Position numbers and translations under genes: made by a program. Below the pieces are notes generated by a model. The model was not told the DNA's origin. It saw nothing but the letters and a program-made list of their open reading frames with translations, and did no database searches. Source: Candidatus Gastranaerophilales bacterium (GTDB taxonomy: Bacteria > Cyanobacteriota > Vampirovibrionia > Gastranaerophilales > Gastranaerophilaceae). Taken from it: a stretch of DNA of 64,000 bases. Every line of letters starts with the position of its first letter. Positions within the stretch are counted from its first letter, which is position 1. Shown here piece after piece: positions 33,204 through 41,941 of the stretch. Where the stretch lies: assembly GCA_944323935.1 (NCBI GenBank), contig CALUUJ010000006.1, positions 35,341 to 99,340 of the forward strand, read 5' to 3'.

Positions 33204-34865
33204 ATGAGTACAATTGAATATTTTTCAAACTCAGAAGAATTGCATAAAATGATGTCTCCTGCAAGAGCAACGTTAACTGCTCCATTCTTCGGAAACAATG
33301 TAGAACATGTAAAATCTGTAGCTGAAGCTTATAAATTAGCAAAAAACAGCCCGGGTACTGTAGAATTGACAGGTATGCCTGTATATATGCCTGAAAAATT
33401 AGGTTTGCCTCAAGGTGCTAACCAATTATTATTCAACGATGGTACTGTAGTTGGTCGTTGTGCTGCTGCCAGAAAAATTGTTGGTGAACCAAATTGTGAT
33501 TTGGCTTATTTATTACCAATTATCAGAGAAGCTGTATACAACACTCGTGACCGTTTAATGTATTCAACAGAAGTTGTTGTTGGATTAGAAAATGACTTTA
33601 TGATTAAAGCTCATTTATTAATTCCTGAAGGTTTTGAAAATGTTATGTATTCTTGGATGTTAAACTTCCAATACATTAACGAAGTATATGCACAAATGTA
33701 TGCAGATTCAAGAAAAATCAATGAAGGTGATATTTATGTATTCTCTGATCCTGATTGGAGTCACCCTGATTTCCCATATGGTTTAACATTCTTTGATCCT
33801 GAACATAACTGTGCAGCTATTTTAGGTATGAGATATTTTGGTGAACATAAAAAAGGTACATTAACTCTTGCTTGGGGTGCTGCTGCTAGAAATGGTTATG
33901 CTTCTTGCCACGGCGGTATGAAGAGATATAACCTTGCTGATGGTAAATCTTTCCAAGTTGCTGTATTTGGTCTATCAGGAAGTGGTAAATCTACAATTAC
34001 TCACGCTAAACACAATAACAAATATGATATTACTGTTCTTCACGATGATGCATTTATTATCAATGTTGAAGATAAATATACAATCGCATTGGAACCTGCT
34101 TATTTTGACAAAACTGCAGATTATCCGATAGGTTGTGATGATAACAAATATATTTTAACTCAACAAAATAATGGTGTTATTGCAATGGCTGACGGTAAAA
34201 TAGTTTCTGTAACTGAAGATATCAGAAACGGTAATGGTCGTGCAGTAAAATCTAAATTATGGTCACCAAATAGAGTTGATAGAATTGATCAACCTATCAA
34301 TGCTATTTTCTGGTTGATGAAAGATCCTACTATACCTCCTGTATTGAAATTATCAGGTGCTTCTTTAGGTTCTGCAATGGGTGCTACTCTTGCTACTAAA
34401 CGTTCATCTGCTGAAAGACTTGCTAAAGGTGTTGATCCAAATGCTTTAGTAGTTGAACCATATGCTAACCCATTCAGAGTTTATCCTTTAGCTGTTGATT
34501 ATACAAGATTTAAACAATTAATAGAAGATGGTGTTGATTGTTATATCTTGAATACTGGTGAATTTATGGGTACAAAGGTTAAACCTGCTCATACTCTAGG
34601 CGTAATTGAAGCTATTGTTGAAGGAAGTGCTAAATTCCATAAATGGGAAAACTTCTCTGATATCGAAATTATGGATGTTGAAGGCTTTGATGCTTCATTC
34701 AGTAACAAAGAATATGCTTCTCAATTTGTTGCTCGTATGAACGATAGAATCAACTTCGTAAAATCAAGAGAAACTGAAAAAGCTGGAATTGATAAACTTC
34801 CTGCTGATGCTTTGGAAGCTTTGGAAAAAGTTGTTTCACAAGCTAAAGTTGGCGTTGGTGTTTAA
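33204..34865 (+). CDS. pckA: Phosphoenolpyruvate carboxykinase (ATP)
   Basis: 553 residues. The kinase P-loop GLSGSGKST is at 256-264, preceded by the substrate-binding region and followed by LHDDAF (metal-binding Asp pair) and NPFRVYP near the C-terminus. It interconverts oxaloacetate + ATP and PEP + CO2 + ADP. In a fermenter with an oxaloacetate decarboxylase it may run in either direction. The frame begins 6 codons earlier at a GTG, but AAAGGAG fits ATG 33204. Own terminator downstream. Confidence 0.93.
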   Translation: MSTIEYFSNSEELHKMMSPARATLTAPFFGNNVEHVKSVAEAYKLAKNSPGTVELTGMPVYMPEKLGLPQGANQLLFNDGTVVGRCAAARKIVGEPNCDLAYLLPIIREAVYNTRDRLMYSTEVVVGLENDFMIKAHLLIPEGFENVMYSWMLNFQYINEVYAQMYADSRKINEGDIYVFSDPDWSHPDFPYGLTFFDPEHNCAAILGMRYFGEHKKGTLTLAWGAAARNGYASCHGGMKRYNLADGKSFQVAVFGLSGSGKSTITHAKHNNKYDITVLHDDAFIINVEDKYTIALEPAYFDKTADYPIGCDDNKYILTQQNNGVIAMADGKIVSVTEDIRNGNGRAVKSKLWSPNRVDRIDQPINAIFWLMKDPTIPPVLKLSGASLGSAMGATLATKRSSAERLAKGVDPNALVVEPYANPFRVYPLAVDYTRFKQLIEDGVDCYILNTGEFMGTKVKPAHTLGVIEAIVEGSAKFHKWENFSDIEIMDVEGFDASFSNKEYASQFVARMNDRINFVKSRETEKAGIDKLPADALEALEKVVSQAKVGVGV

Positions 34866-34920
34866 TTAACTCCTACTTTATAATAAATTTTGAAGACCAA
34901 GACGTTGGTTGACAAAAGAA

Positions 34921-34952
34921 GAAAGAGCATACTGACGAGTATGCTCTTTTTC
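34921..34952. terminator. Convergent terminator after pckA
   Basis: GAAAGAGCATACT, GACG loop, AGTATGCTCTTTTTC: a 13-bp stem with T5 on the plus strand. It abuts the stop of the convergent CHAP gene and may serve both. Confidence 0.88.
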
Positions 34953-36911
34953 TTATCTGGTTGAACGTTCTTTTTCATTTGCGTCTTCACTATTGTTGTT
35001 TGCCAAGTAGGTATCTCTTGGAATATCACTTGAACCTCCGCTCCATTCGTTCATACGTATCCAACCGGATATTTTGCTGTAAGAACCTGAGCCGATTTCA
35101 TATTTTCGCTCTCTTACCGCATCTCCGGAATTACCTTCTATTGTATAAATATATTTATCATCGACTCCAACTACAATGCCGGTATGGGATGCTCCGTTAC
35201 TTTTTTGTATCATAATATCGCCTGGTACAGGAGTATATGTTCCTACTTCCGAATAATATCCGGCTTCTTTTGCTTGAGCTCTTAAACCTGATACACTTGC
35301 ATCAAAGTTAAGTGGACTTGCTGTTCCTTCTTGTCCTTTGCCGTATAGCCAAGAAACGAAGGCTGCACACCACGGTACCCCCGCTCCTCCACCATATTTT
35401 TCCATTGTTCCTCTATTATCGCCGCCATCTTCGTATACTCCAAGCTGCGAATAGGCAAGTTCAATTGCCGTTCTTGTCAAATCTGTTAAACCATCCAGTA
35501 CGTATTCTTTTGCTATTTCTTTATTTGATAAGTTGTTTATTGCTGTGTTTATTTCATTAACATAATCTTGTGCAGTTTTGATTTCAGACTTTATAGCAGT
35601 TGTTGCTGCTTCTTTATATTCATTGTATTCATCTTTTGCTTCATTATAGGCATCCTGGTATTTCTGTATTTCAGGATATTTCTCTGTAATTTGAGCTTCA
35701 AGTTCCGTCATTTGATTATTTAATTCATCTAACTCGATTTGAAGGGTTTGTTTTTCTGTGTTTAAGGTTTCTAGCTTATCTTGAGCATCGTTCCATGCTT
35801 GTTCTGCATCTCTCTCTGCTTGTTCAGCGTCTGAGATTCTGGATTGTAGTTCTGCAATTTTTGAATTTAATTCAGCTCTTTTATCACTATCCATTTCAGT
35901 GCTATTTGCACTTTGCAGTGTAGCAAGTGAATCTTCTAATGTTTGTTTTGTTGAAACACTATTTTTATATGCAGTTTCTGATTCTGAGACAATTCCTTCC
36001 TGATCTGCAATTTCTTGATCTTTTAAGTTTATTAAATCTTCTTGAGAACTAATACTCTGCTCCAAAGAATCAACTTGTGTAGCCATATCTTCATCAACTT
36101 TTTTAAGTTCTTCAAAATACGTATCATAAAGATTTTCTATATTTTCATTCATTGCTTGAAGATTTTCTTCAGAACCATCAAGTAAAGAAGACAAAATATT
36201 TTGTTTTTCTCCTAATTCGGATTTTGCGGTTGTAAGCTCTGAATCTAATTCACTTTTTGTCATGTTATCAAGAGTTTTTTCTTGAGTAGAAGAACCGGAT
36301 GTTTGTGATCTTGTACTCCCTCCAGAACTTCCACTTCTTGCGCCAGGTGTTATAGGAGTTTCTTTTTCAACACTTTCTTTTATAGATTCGGGAGCTGCTA
36401 TTTTGAATGTACCATCTTTAATATCTTCAGTTGCATTTATTATGTCATCTAATGAAATGCTTTCTTCATTTGAATCGAAACCTTTTATTGTATTAAAAAA
36501 GCTCGTTAATTCTTCATCGTTTATTTCTCCATTCCCATCTATATCTATACTTTTTTTAAATGTTGCATCTTGAAGTAAATCATTTAACAGTTCAGTAATA
36601 ATTTCACTATCTTCAAGATTTATATCTGTTTGGTTTTCCAAATCTAATTCATCTTCTTCTGGTTCATTTTCTTTTTCTGCATCTGGGGCTGTTAGTTTTC
36701 CATTAATTAATTCCAGACGTAAAATTTCATTTATATCCTCTGAATAGATAGAATAATCCAGATTAAGTTCATCAGTAATATAATCTTTAAATTCATTGGC
36801 ATACATAAAAACGCTAATTTCTGAATCATCAAGTTTATAGTCAGTTTCTGATTCTTTGTTTATTTCTTCAAGATAAGTCTTGAATCCCATTTTAAGCAGT
36901 TCAAAATTCAT
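34953..36911 (-). CDS. CHAP-domain protein with EF-hand loop and coiled coil, paralogue A
   Basis: 652 residues. Regions: a conserved N-terminal module (1-75) shared with the next gene; an acidic linker; an EF-hand-like loop DIDGNGEINDEE (about 123-134); a Ser/Gly linker; a long coiled coil (about 215-475); and a CHAP peptidase domain (about 490-620) with catalytic Cys in VPWCAAFVSW, His in GASHTGIVVG and a downstream Glu/Asn in IEGNSG. CHAP enzymes cut peptidoglycan peptides or related amides. There is no classical signal peptide, so secretion would need another route. Start chosen at ATG 36911 (AAAGG upstream); the TTG at 36917 is less likely. Confidence 0.85.
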   Translation of the reverse strand: MNFELLKMGFKTYLEEINKESETDYKLDDSEISVFMYANEFKDYITDELNLDYSIYSEDINEILRLELINGKLTAPDAEKENEPEEDELDLENQTDINLEDSEIITELLNDLLQDATFKKSIDIDGNGEINDEELTSFFNTIKGFDSNEESISLDDIINATEDIKDGTFKIAAPESIKESVEKETPITPGARSGSSGGSTRSQTSGSSTQEKTLDNMTKSELDSELTTAKSELGEKQNILSSLLDGSEENLQAMNENIENLYDTYFEELKKVDEDMATQVDSLEQSISSQEDLINLKDQEIADQEGIVSESETAYKNSVSTKQTLEDSLATLQSANSTEMDSDKRAELNSKIAELQSRISDAEQAERDAEQAWNDAQDKLETLNTEKQTLQIELDELNNQMTELEAQITEKYPEIQKYQDAYNEAKDEYNEYKEAATTAIKSEIKTAQDYVNEINTAINNLSNKEIAKEYVLDGLTDLTRTAIELAYSQLGVYEDGGDNRGTMEKYGGGAGVPWCAAFVSWLYGKGQEGTASPLNFDASVSGLRAQAKEAGYYSEVGTYTPVPGDIMIQKSNGASHTGIVVGVDDKYIYTIEGNSGDAVRERKYEIGSGSYSKISGWIRMNEWSGGSSDIPRDTYLANNNSEDANEKERSTR

Positions 36912-37069
36912 TGCCAACCTTTATTCCATATTAATTATGTTTTCTGTATTGGCAAAAAAAACTTTATCTAATTAATTTATTTTTTATTAAATTTGTTACA
37001 AAAATTATTAAAGTTTTTAATAAATTATTCGAAACAGAAATTTATAAAATATTATTTTTATTATCCAAG

Positions 37070-39085
37070 TTATACTGGTATGAAAACTCTATAATTATCG
37101 CTGCTTCCACCTATGCTTTTATAAATATTTGCTGAATAATGGTCAGAAATTTCACCGCCGTTACCATCGGCAATTGTAACGTGACCGTATTGAGCACCGC
37201 CACCACCATACCCTGTTGTTGCTTCCCAACAAACAACTGCACCTGCAGGTAAGTTTGATAAGTCATCTGATGTCGGGTAATCACTTGTTACTTCAACAAA
37301 CATGCCTTCTTCAACTAATCCTTCCATATTAGTATCCCAGTCACATCCGTTACCGCTGAGACTTAGTCCATATGCCATTGCAAATGTTCTGCTAACGCCT
37401 GTTGCGCAATAACCTGTAGAAGAACCATATCTTCCTAACATTTGTTTTGCAACATCAACAAGTCTTTCACCTTCTTCAGCATCATATTGATTCATGCTGT
37501 ATTCTTTTTCTATTTCTTTATTATCAAGGTTATTAATTGCTGTGTTGATTTCATTTACATAGTTTTGAGCTGATTCAATTTCTGATTTAATTGCTGTTGT
37601 CGCTTCTGCTTTATATGAATCACGGGTTTCTTTTGCTTCTTTATATGCGTTAAGTGATTCTTGAACTTGAGGATATGTTTCTACAATTTTTTCTTCAAGT
37701 TCTGTCATTTGTGTATTTAAATTATCAAGTTCTGTTTGCAAAGATTCTCTTTCTGTATTTAGAGAGTCTAATTTAGTTTTTGCATCATCCCAAGTCTGTT
37801 TTGCATCTTTTTCTGCTTGTTCTGCTTCAGAAACTTTGGATTTAAGTTCGGAAATTTTTGAATTTAATTCTGCAATTTCAGAATCATCCATGTTTGATGT
37901 GTCTGCAGATTCTAACTCAGATAATGAAGATTGAAGTTGTTCCTTTGTTGAAACAGCATTGTTATATGCAGTTTCGGACTCTGCAACAACACCTTCCTGG
38001 TCTGCAATCTCTTGATCTTTTGAGTCTATTAAATCTTCTTGAGAGTCAATACTTTGTTTCAGCGTATCAACTTGTTCAGCCATATCTTCATCAACTGTTT
38101 CAAGTTCAGATAAATATGTGTCGTATAAATTTTCCATTTCTTCTGTCATTGCTTGAAGATATTCTTCGGAACCATCAAGTAAAGAAGATAAAATGTCTTG
38201 TTTTCCTGTTAATTCTGATTCAGCTGTTGTAAGTTCAGAATTTAATTCTTCTCGTGTCATATTATCAAGGGTTTTTTCTTGAACGGCATTTGAACCATAA
38301 TATGATGGTGTACTACTGCCTCCTGTTGAACCGCTTGAAATATTTCCTGATGAAGGTGTAGCTGTATTTGAAGAAGCTTGTGCATTTTGAGTTTGATTGA
38401 TATCATCTGCTTCAGGAGTTTCTTCTTCTGTAGTCTCAACATTTGCTTGTGAATCAACTTTTTGTTTTATTTGTTCTATTCCGGCCAATACATCATTAAG
38501 CGAAAGATTCTCAGCATTTCCATCCAAGCTATTGATATTATTTAAAAATGCAGAAATTTCATTTTTATCTAAATCTCCGCTTTCGTCACTATCAAGTGCG
38601 GAAATAACTGTTTGGTCTTGGAAAAGATTATTAAGTAATTCTGTTAAAACTTCATTATTTTCTTCTAAATTTTCTGTATTTGGATTTGTTGTGTCTGAAT
38701 TTGAATCTTCAACTTGAGAATTATTTTCAGGTAATTCAACATCTTCTTGAACTTGTGTAGAATCATTTTCTTGTTCATTTATTGATGTATCTGAAGGAGC
38801 TTTATCTTGGTCTTCCTCTGCGGAAGAAAGGAATGAATCGGAATTATCTTCAGTACTTTCAACTAATTTCCCATTAACTACATCCATTGATAGAATATCA
38901 TTTATACTCTTAGCGAAGATTGATGAATCTGCAATATTTAATTCATCTGCAAGATATGTTTTGAATTCAGATGAATACATAAATATACTGATACTGGAAG
39001 AGTCTGTATTGTATTCTTTTGTTGAATTTTCATTTAAACTCTCTAAATATGATGAAAAACCTTGAATTAATGAAGAAATGTTCAT
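37070..39085 (-). CDS. CHAP-domain protein with EF-hand loop and coiled coil, paralogue B
   Basis: 671 residues with the same order as its neighbour: an N-terminal module (MNISSLIQGF..., 1-75), a long acidic Asn/Ser-rich linker, an EF-hand-like loop DSDESGDLDKNE (165-176), a coiled coil (about 270-540) closely similar to paralogue A, and a more diverged CHAP domain with Cys in TGYCATGVS and His in QYGHVTIADG. The C-terminal domains differ much more than the N-terminal two thirds, suggesting the pair shares targeting but not substrate. No signal peptide. GAGG lies before the ATG. Not in an obvious operon with A; each may be expressed alone. Confidence 0.83.
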   Translation of the reverse strand: MNISSLIQGFSSYLESLNENSTKEYNTDSSSISIFMYSSEFKTYLADELNIADSSIFAKSINDILSMDVVNGKLVESTEDNSDSFLSSAEEDQDKAPSDTSINEQENDSTQVQEDVELPENNSQVEDSNSDTTNPNTENLEENNEVLTELLNNLFQDQTVISALDSDESGDLDKNEISAFLNNINSLDGNAENLSLNDVLAGIEQIKQKVDSQANVETTEEETPEADDINQTQNAQASSNTATPSSGNISSGSTGGSSTPSYYGSNAVQEKTLDNMTREELNSELTTAESELTGKQDILSSLLDGSEEYLQAMTEEMENLYDTYLSELETVDEDMAEQVDTLKQSIDSQEDLIDSKDQEIADQEGVVAESETAYNNAVSTKEQLQSSLSELESADTSNMDDSEIAELNSKISELKSKVSEAEQAEKDAKQTWDDAKTKLDSLNTERESLQTELDNLNTQMTELEEKIVETYPQVQESLNAYKEAKETRDSYKAEATTAIKSEIESAQNYVNEINTAINNLDNKEIEKEYSMNQYDAEEGERLVDVAKQMLGRYGSSTGYCATGVSRTFAMAYGLSLSGNGCDWDTNMEGLVEEGMFVEVTSDYPTSDDLSNLPAGAVVCWEATTGYGGGGAQYGHVTIADGNGGEISDHYSANIYKSIGGSSDNYRVFIPV

Positions 39086-39107
39086 AAATAATCCTCGTTA
39101 TATATAT

Positions 39108-39149
39108 AAAAAAGATATACAAGAAAAAATTTACTTGTATATCTTTTTT
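39108..39149 (-). terminator. Terminator of the icd-like/leuCD operon
   Basis: A 16-bp stem (39108-39123 with 39134-39149) containing GATATACAAG/CTTGTATATC and flanked by A6/T6, 23 bases after the stop of the dehydrogenase gene on the minus strand. Confidence 0.85.
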
Positions 39150-39171
39150 GTGTAATAAAATTTAATAAATT

Positions 39172-40167
39172 TTATAAGTTTTTAATTATTTCGTTTGTAT
39201 ATTCGCTTGTAGAAGCTGTCCCTCCCAAGTCTGAAGTTAGTGAAATATTTTCTTTTATTGTTTTATAGAGAGCTTTTTGTATTCTCTCAGCTACTTCATT
39301 TTGATTAATATATTTAAGCATTTCGATTGCAGATAATAAAAGTGCTGTTGGATTTGCTTTATTTTGTCCTTTTATATCAGGTGCACTGCCATGAACAGGC
39401 TCAAATACCGCAACATCTTTACCTATATTTGCGCCTTGAGCAATACCCAAACCGCCTATCAGTCCTGCACATAAATCTGATACTATATCACCATATAAAT
39501 TTGGAAGAACAAGAACATCAAATTGTTCAGGTTTTTGAACTAATTGCATACAAAGATTATCTACTAAAATTTCTTTATATTCTATTTGCGGATATTTCTT
39601 CGCAACTTCTCTTGCGCATTCTAAGAATAATCCGTCAGATAACTTACATATATTTGCTTTTGAAACTGCAGTTACAAGTTTTCTGTTATTTTTTATTGCA
39701 TACTCAAATGCAAATTCTACAATCCTTGTTGAGGCATTTCTTGTAATTATTTTTATTGATTCAGCAGTATCTTTATCAATTTGTCTTTCAATACCTGCGT
39801 ATAAGTCTTCAGTATTTTCTCTTACTATTACTAAGTCTACATTTTCAAAACGGGTTTTTATTCCTTCTATATTTTTACAAGGACGTAAATTTGCATATAA
39901 ATCAAGTGATTTTCTCAGAGCTACATTGACACTTCTGAACCCTTTTCCGATAGGTGTTGTAACAGGTGCTTTTAAAGCCACTTTATTACGTTTTATGGAC
40001 TCTATAACTCTATCCGGAAGAGGTGTACCTTCTGTTTCTGCGACTTCTGCACCTGCAGATTGAATATCCCATTCTATTTGAGCACCTGCCTCTTTGAGTA
40101 TCCTTGTAACAGATTCTGTTATTTCCGGTCCAATTCCGTCTCCCGGAATTAATGTTACTTTTTGCAT
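39172..40167 (-). CDS. icd: NAD-dependent isocitrate dehydrogenase-like (isocitrate/isopropylmalate dehydrogenase family)
   Basis: 331 residues of the beta-decarboxylating dehydrogenase fold: [10 protein letters not shown], the substrate loop [43 protein letters not shown] and [19 protein letters not shown]. The Ser-x-Asn in RSVN matches isocitrate-binding residues of isocitrate dehydrogenases and not the hydrophobic recognition of isopropylmalate dehydrogenase. Asp-Ile after HGSAP matches NAD- rather than NADP-specific enzymes. Its product would be 2-oxoglutarate. It ends an operon with leuCD-like and synthase genes. Homology-based naming as leuB is possible but fits the residues less well. 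Confidence 0.78.
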   Translation of the reverse strand: MQKVTLIPGDGIGPEITESVTRILKEAGAQIEWDIQSAGAEVAETEGTPLPDRVIESIKRNKVALKAPVTTPIGKGFRSVNVALRKSLDLYANLRPCKNIEGIKTRFENVDLVIVRENTEDLYAGIERQIDKDTAESIKIITRNASTRIVEFAFEYAIKNNRKLVTAVSKANICKLSDGLFLECAREVAKKYPQIEYKEILVDNLCMQLVQKPEQFDVLVLPNLYGDIVSDLCAGLIGGLGIAQGANIGKDVAVFEPVHGSAPDIKGQNKANPTALLLSAIEMLKYINQNEVAERIQKALYKTIKENISLTSDLGGTASTSEYTNEIIKNL

Positions 40168-40176
40168 TGTTTTCTC

Positions 40177-40677
40177 CTAAACTAAATCAAAATCACCATG
40201 AATTTTTAAATGTTCGATTAATCCGCCTTCATTAAGCAATTTAATCATAACATCAGGTAATGGCGCAAATGGCAATTTTATACTTTTTGTTTTATTGAAA
40301 ACAAAGCCTTGTTTTACGTCTATTTCGAGTTCATCACCAGCATCAATTTTGTCTGTATCACATTCGATTAATAATAAACCAATATTTATTGCATTCCTAT
40401 AAAAAATTCTCGCAAAACTTTTTGCTAATACAGCACCGACTCCTGCAATCTTTATTATTTGAGGTGCGTGTTCTCTTGATGAGCCAAGTCCGAAATTATT
40501 ACCGGCTACTACAAAATCACCCTTATTCATTTTTGATGCAAATTCAGGATCCGCATCTTCTAAAACATGTTTTGCTAATTCAGGAAGATTCGAACGCAAA
40601 TGAAATAATCGCCCCGGAGCTATATGGTCTGTTGATATATCATCACCAAATTTGAATGCTTTACCTTTTAATTCCAT
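40177..40677 (-). CDS. leuD: LeuD-family hydro-lyase small subunit (probable aconitase-type)
   Basis: 166 residues, the swivelling small subunit: FGDDISTDHIAPGR at the start and the conserved GLGSSREHAP (about 62-71). The recognition loop after the first strand reads FHLRSN. An Arg here is seen in homoaconitase-type enzymes with a charged substrate tail, whereas isopropylmalate isomerases have hydrophobic residues. That and the neighbouring isocitrate dehydrogenase suggest citrate/isocitrate isomerisation. Start ATG overlaps the leuC stop (TAATG), with GGGAGG upstream. Confidence 0.85.
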   Translation of the reverse strand: MELKGKAFKFGDDISTDHIAPGRLFHLRSNLPELAKHVLEDADPEFASKMNKGDFVVAGNNFGLGSSREHAPQIIKIAGVGAVLAKSFARIFYRNAINIGLLLIECDTDKIDAGDELEIDVKQGFVFNKTKSIKLPFAPLPDVMIKLLNEGGLIEHLKIHGDFDLV

Positions 40678-41930
40678 TATAAAACCTCCCTTACATCGGC
40701 TATATATCCTTTAATTGCACTGTAGGCTGCTGTTGCAGGTGAAGATAGATATATATATCCTTCAGTATTTCCCATTCTTCCTCTAAAATTTCTATTTTGA
40801 GTTGCTAAACAAACTTCACCATCACCTAAAATTCCTGCGTGAACACCGACACAAGCTCCACAGCCTGATGTTACTATTGCAGCGCCAGATTCGACAAATG
40901 TTGAAATCAAGCCTTCTTCTAATGCTTGTAAAAATACTTTTCTTGATGCAGGGGCAACCAATAATCTCACATTTTTATTTACTTTTTGACCTTTTAATAT
41001 TTTTGCTGCAATTCGAAGGTCTTCTATTCTTCCGTTTGTACATGTTCCTATATATACTTGGTCAACTTTCACTTTCTCTATTTCTTCAATAGTTTTTGTG
41101 TTATCAACCGTGTGGGGACATGATATTGTCGGTTTTAAATCATTAAGATTAATGTTTATTACTCTTTCATAGCTTGCATCCGGATCTGCTTTTATTTCTT
41201 TATATTTATCTGCTCTGCCTTGTTCTTTTAAATATTCATAAGTTTTTTCATCAGTTTCAAATAATCCGACTTTTGCACCTGCTTCAACAGCCATATTTGA
41301 TATTGTAAATCTATCTGCCATTGTCATATTTTTTACACCGGAACCTGTGAATTCCAATGCTTTATATGTTGCTCCATCGGCACCCATTAAGCCAATTAAA
41401 TGTAGAATTAAGTCTTTTGCATATACACCTTTAGGAAAATTCCCTTCTACTACAATTTTAAATGTGGATGGGACTTTTAGCCAAGTTCTTCCTAATCCCA
41501 TTACTACTGCAATATCAGTCGAACCTGCGCCTGTTGCAAAAGCTCCAAGTGCTCCTGATGTACAAGTATGTGAATCAGCACCTAATAATGTTTCTCCGGG
41601 ATTTACATAACTTTCTATAAGTCTTTGGTGGCAAACTCCTTCACCTACTTCTGACAGAATAGCACCATATTCCTTCGCAAAATCTCTTAAAACAGTATGA
41701 GAATTTGATAATTCTTTTCTTGGGCTTGGTGCTGCGTGGTCAATAAATAAAATTGTTCTTTGTGGATTGTTTAGTTTTGTTTTTCCAAGTTTTTTGAATT
41801 CATTTACAGCTAAAGGACCAGTTCCATCTTGAACCATTACTACATCTATATTAGCAATAACAAGTTCTCCCGGTTTTACTTCTTTGCCTGCGTGTGCAGA
41901 CAATATTTTCTCTGCAATTGTTTGTCCCAT
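40677..41930 (-). CDS. leuC: LeuC-family hydro-lyase large subunit (probable aconitase-type)
   Basis: 417 residues of the [4Fe-4S] aconitase superfamily: DHAAPSP, GADSHTCTSGALGAF, the cluster cysteines in GTCTNGR (about 298) and SGCGACVG (about 358 and 361), and QNRNFRGRMG. Length and layout are those of the two-subunit LeuC/homoaconitase group. With the small subunit it would isomerise a tertiary hydroxy acid to its secondary isomer. Substrate by context: citrate, homocitrate or 2-isopropylmalate, with citrate favoured by the neighbouring dehydrogenase. AAAGGAAG precedes the ATG. Confidence 0.88.
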   Translation of the reverse strand: MGQTIAEKILSAHAGKEVKPGELVIANIDVVMVQDGTGPLAVNEFKKLGKTKLNNPQRTILFIDHAAPSPRKELSNSHTVLRDFAKEYGAILSEVGEGVCHQRLIESYVNPGETLLGADSHTCTSGALGAFATGAGSTDIAVVMGLGRTWLKVPSTFKIVVEGNFPKGVYAKDLILHLIGLMGADGATYKALEFTGSGVKNMTMADRFTISNMAVEAGAKVGLFETDEKTYEYLKEQGRADKYKEIKADPDASYERVININLNDLKPTISCPHTVDNTKTIEEIEKVKVDQVYIGTCTNGRIEDLRIAAKILKGQKVNKNVRLLVAPASRKVFLQALEEGLISTFVESGAAIVTSGCGACVGVHAGILGDGEVCLATQNRNFRGRMGNTEGYIYLSSPATAAYSAIKGYIADVREVL

Positions 41931-41941
41931 ATTTTCTTCCT

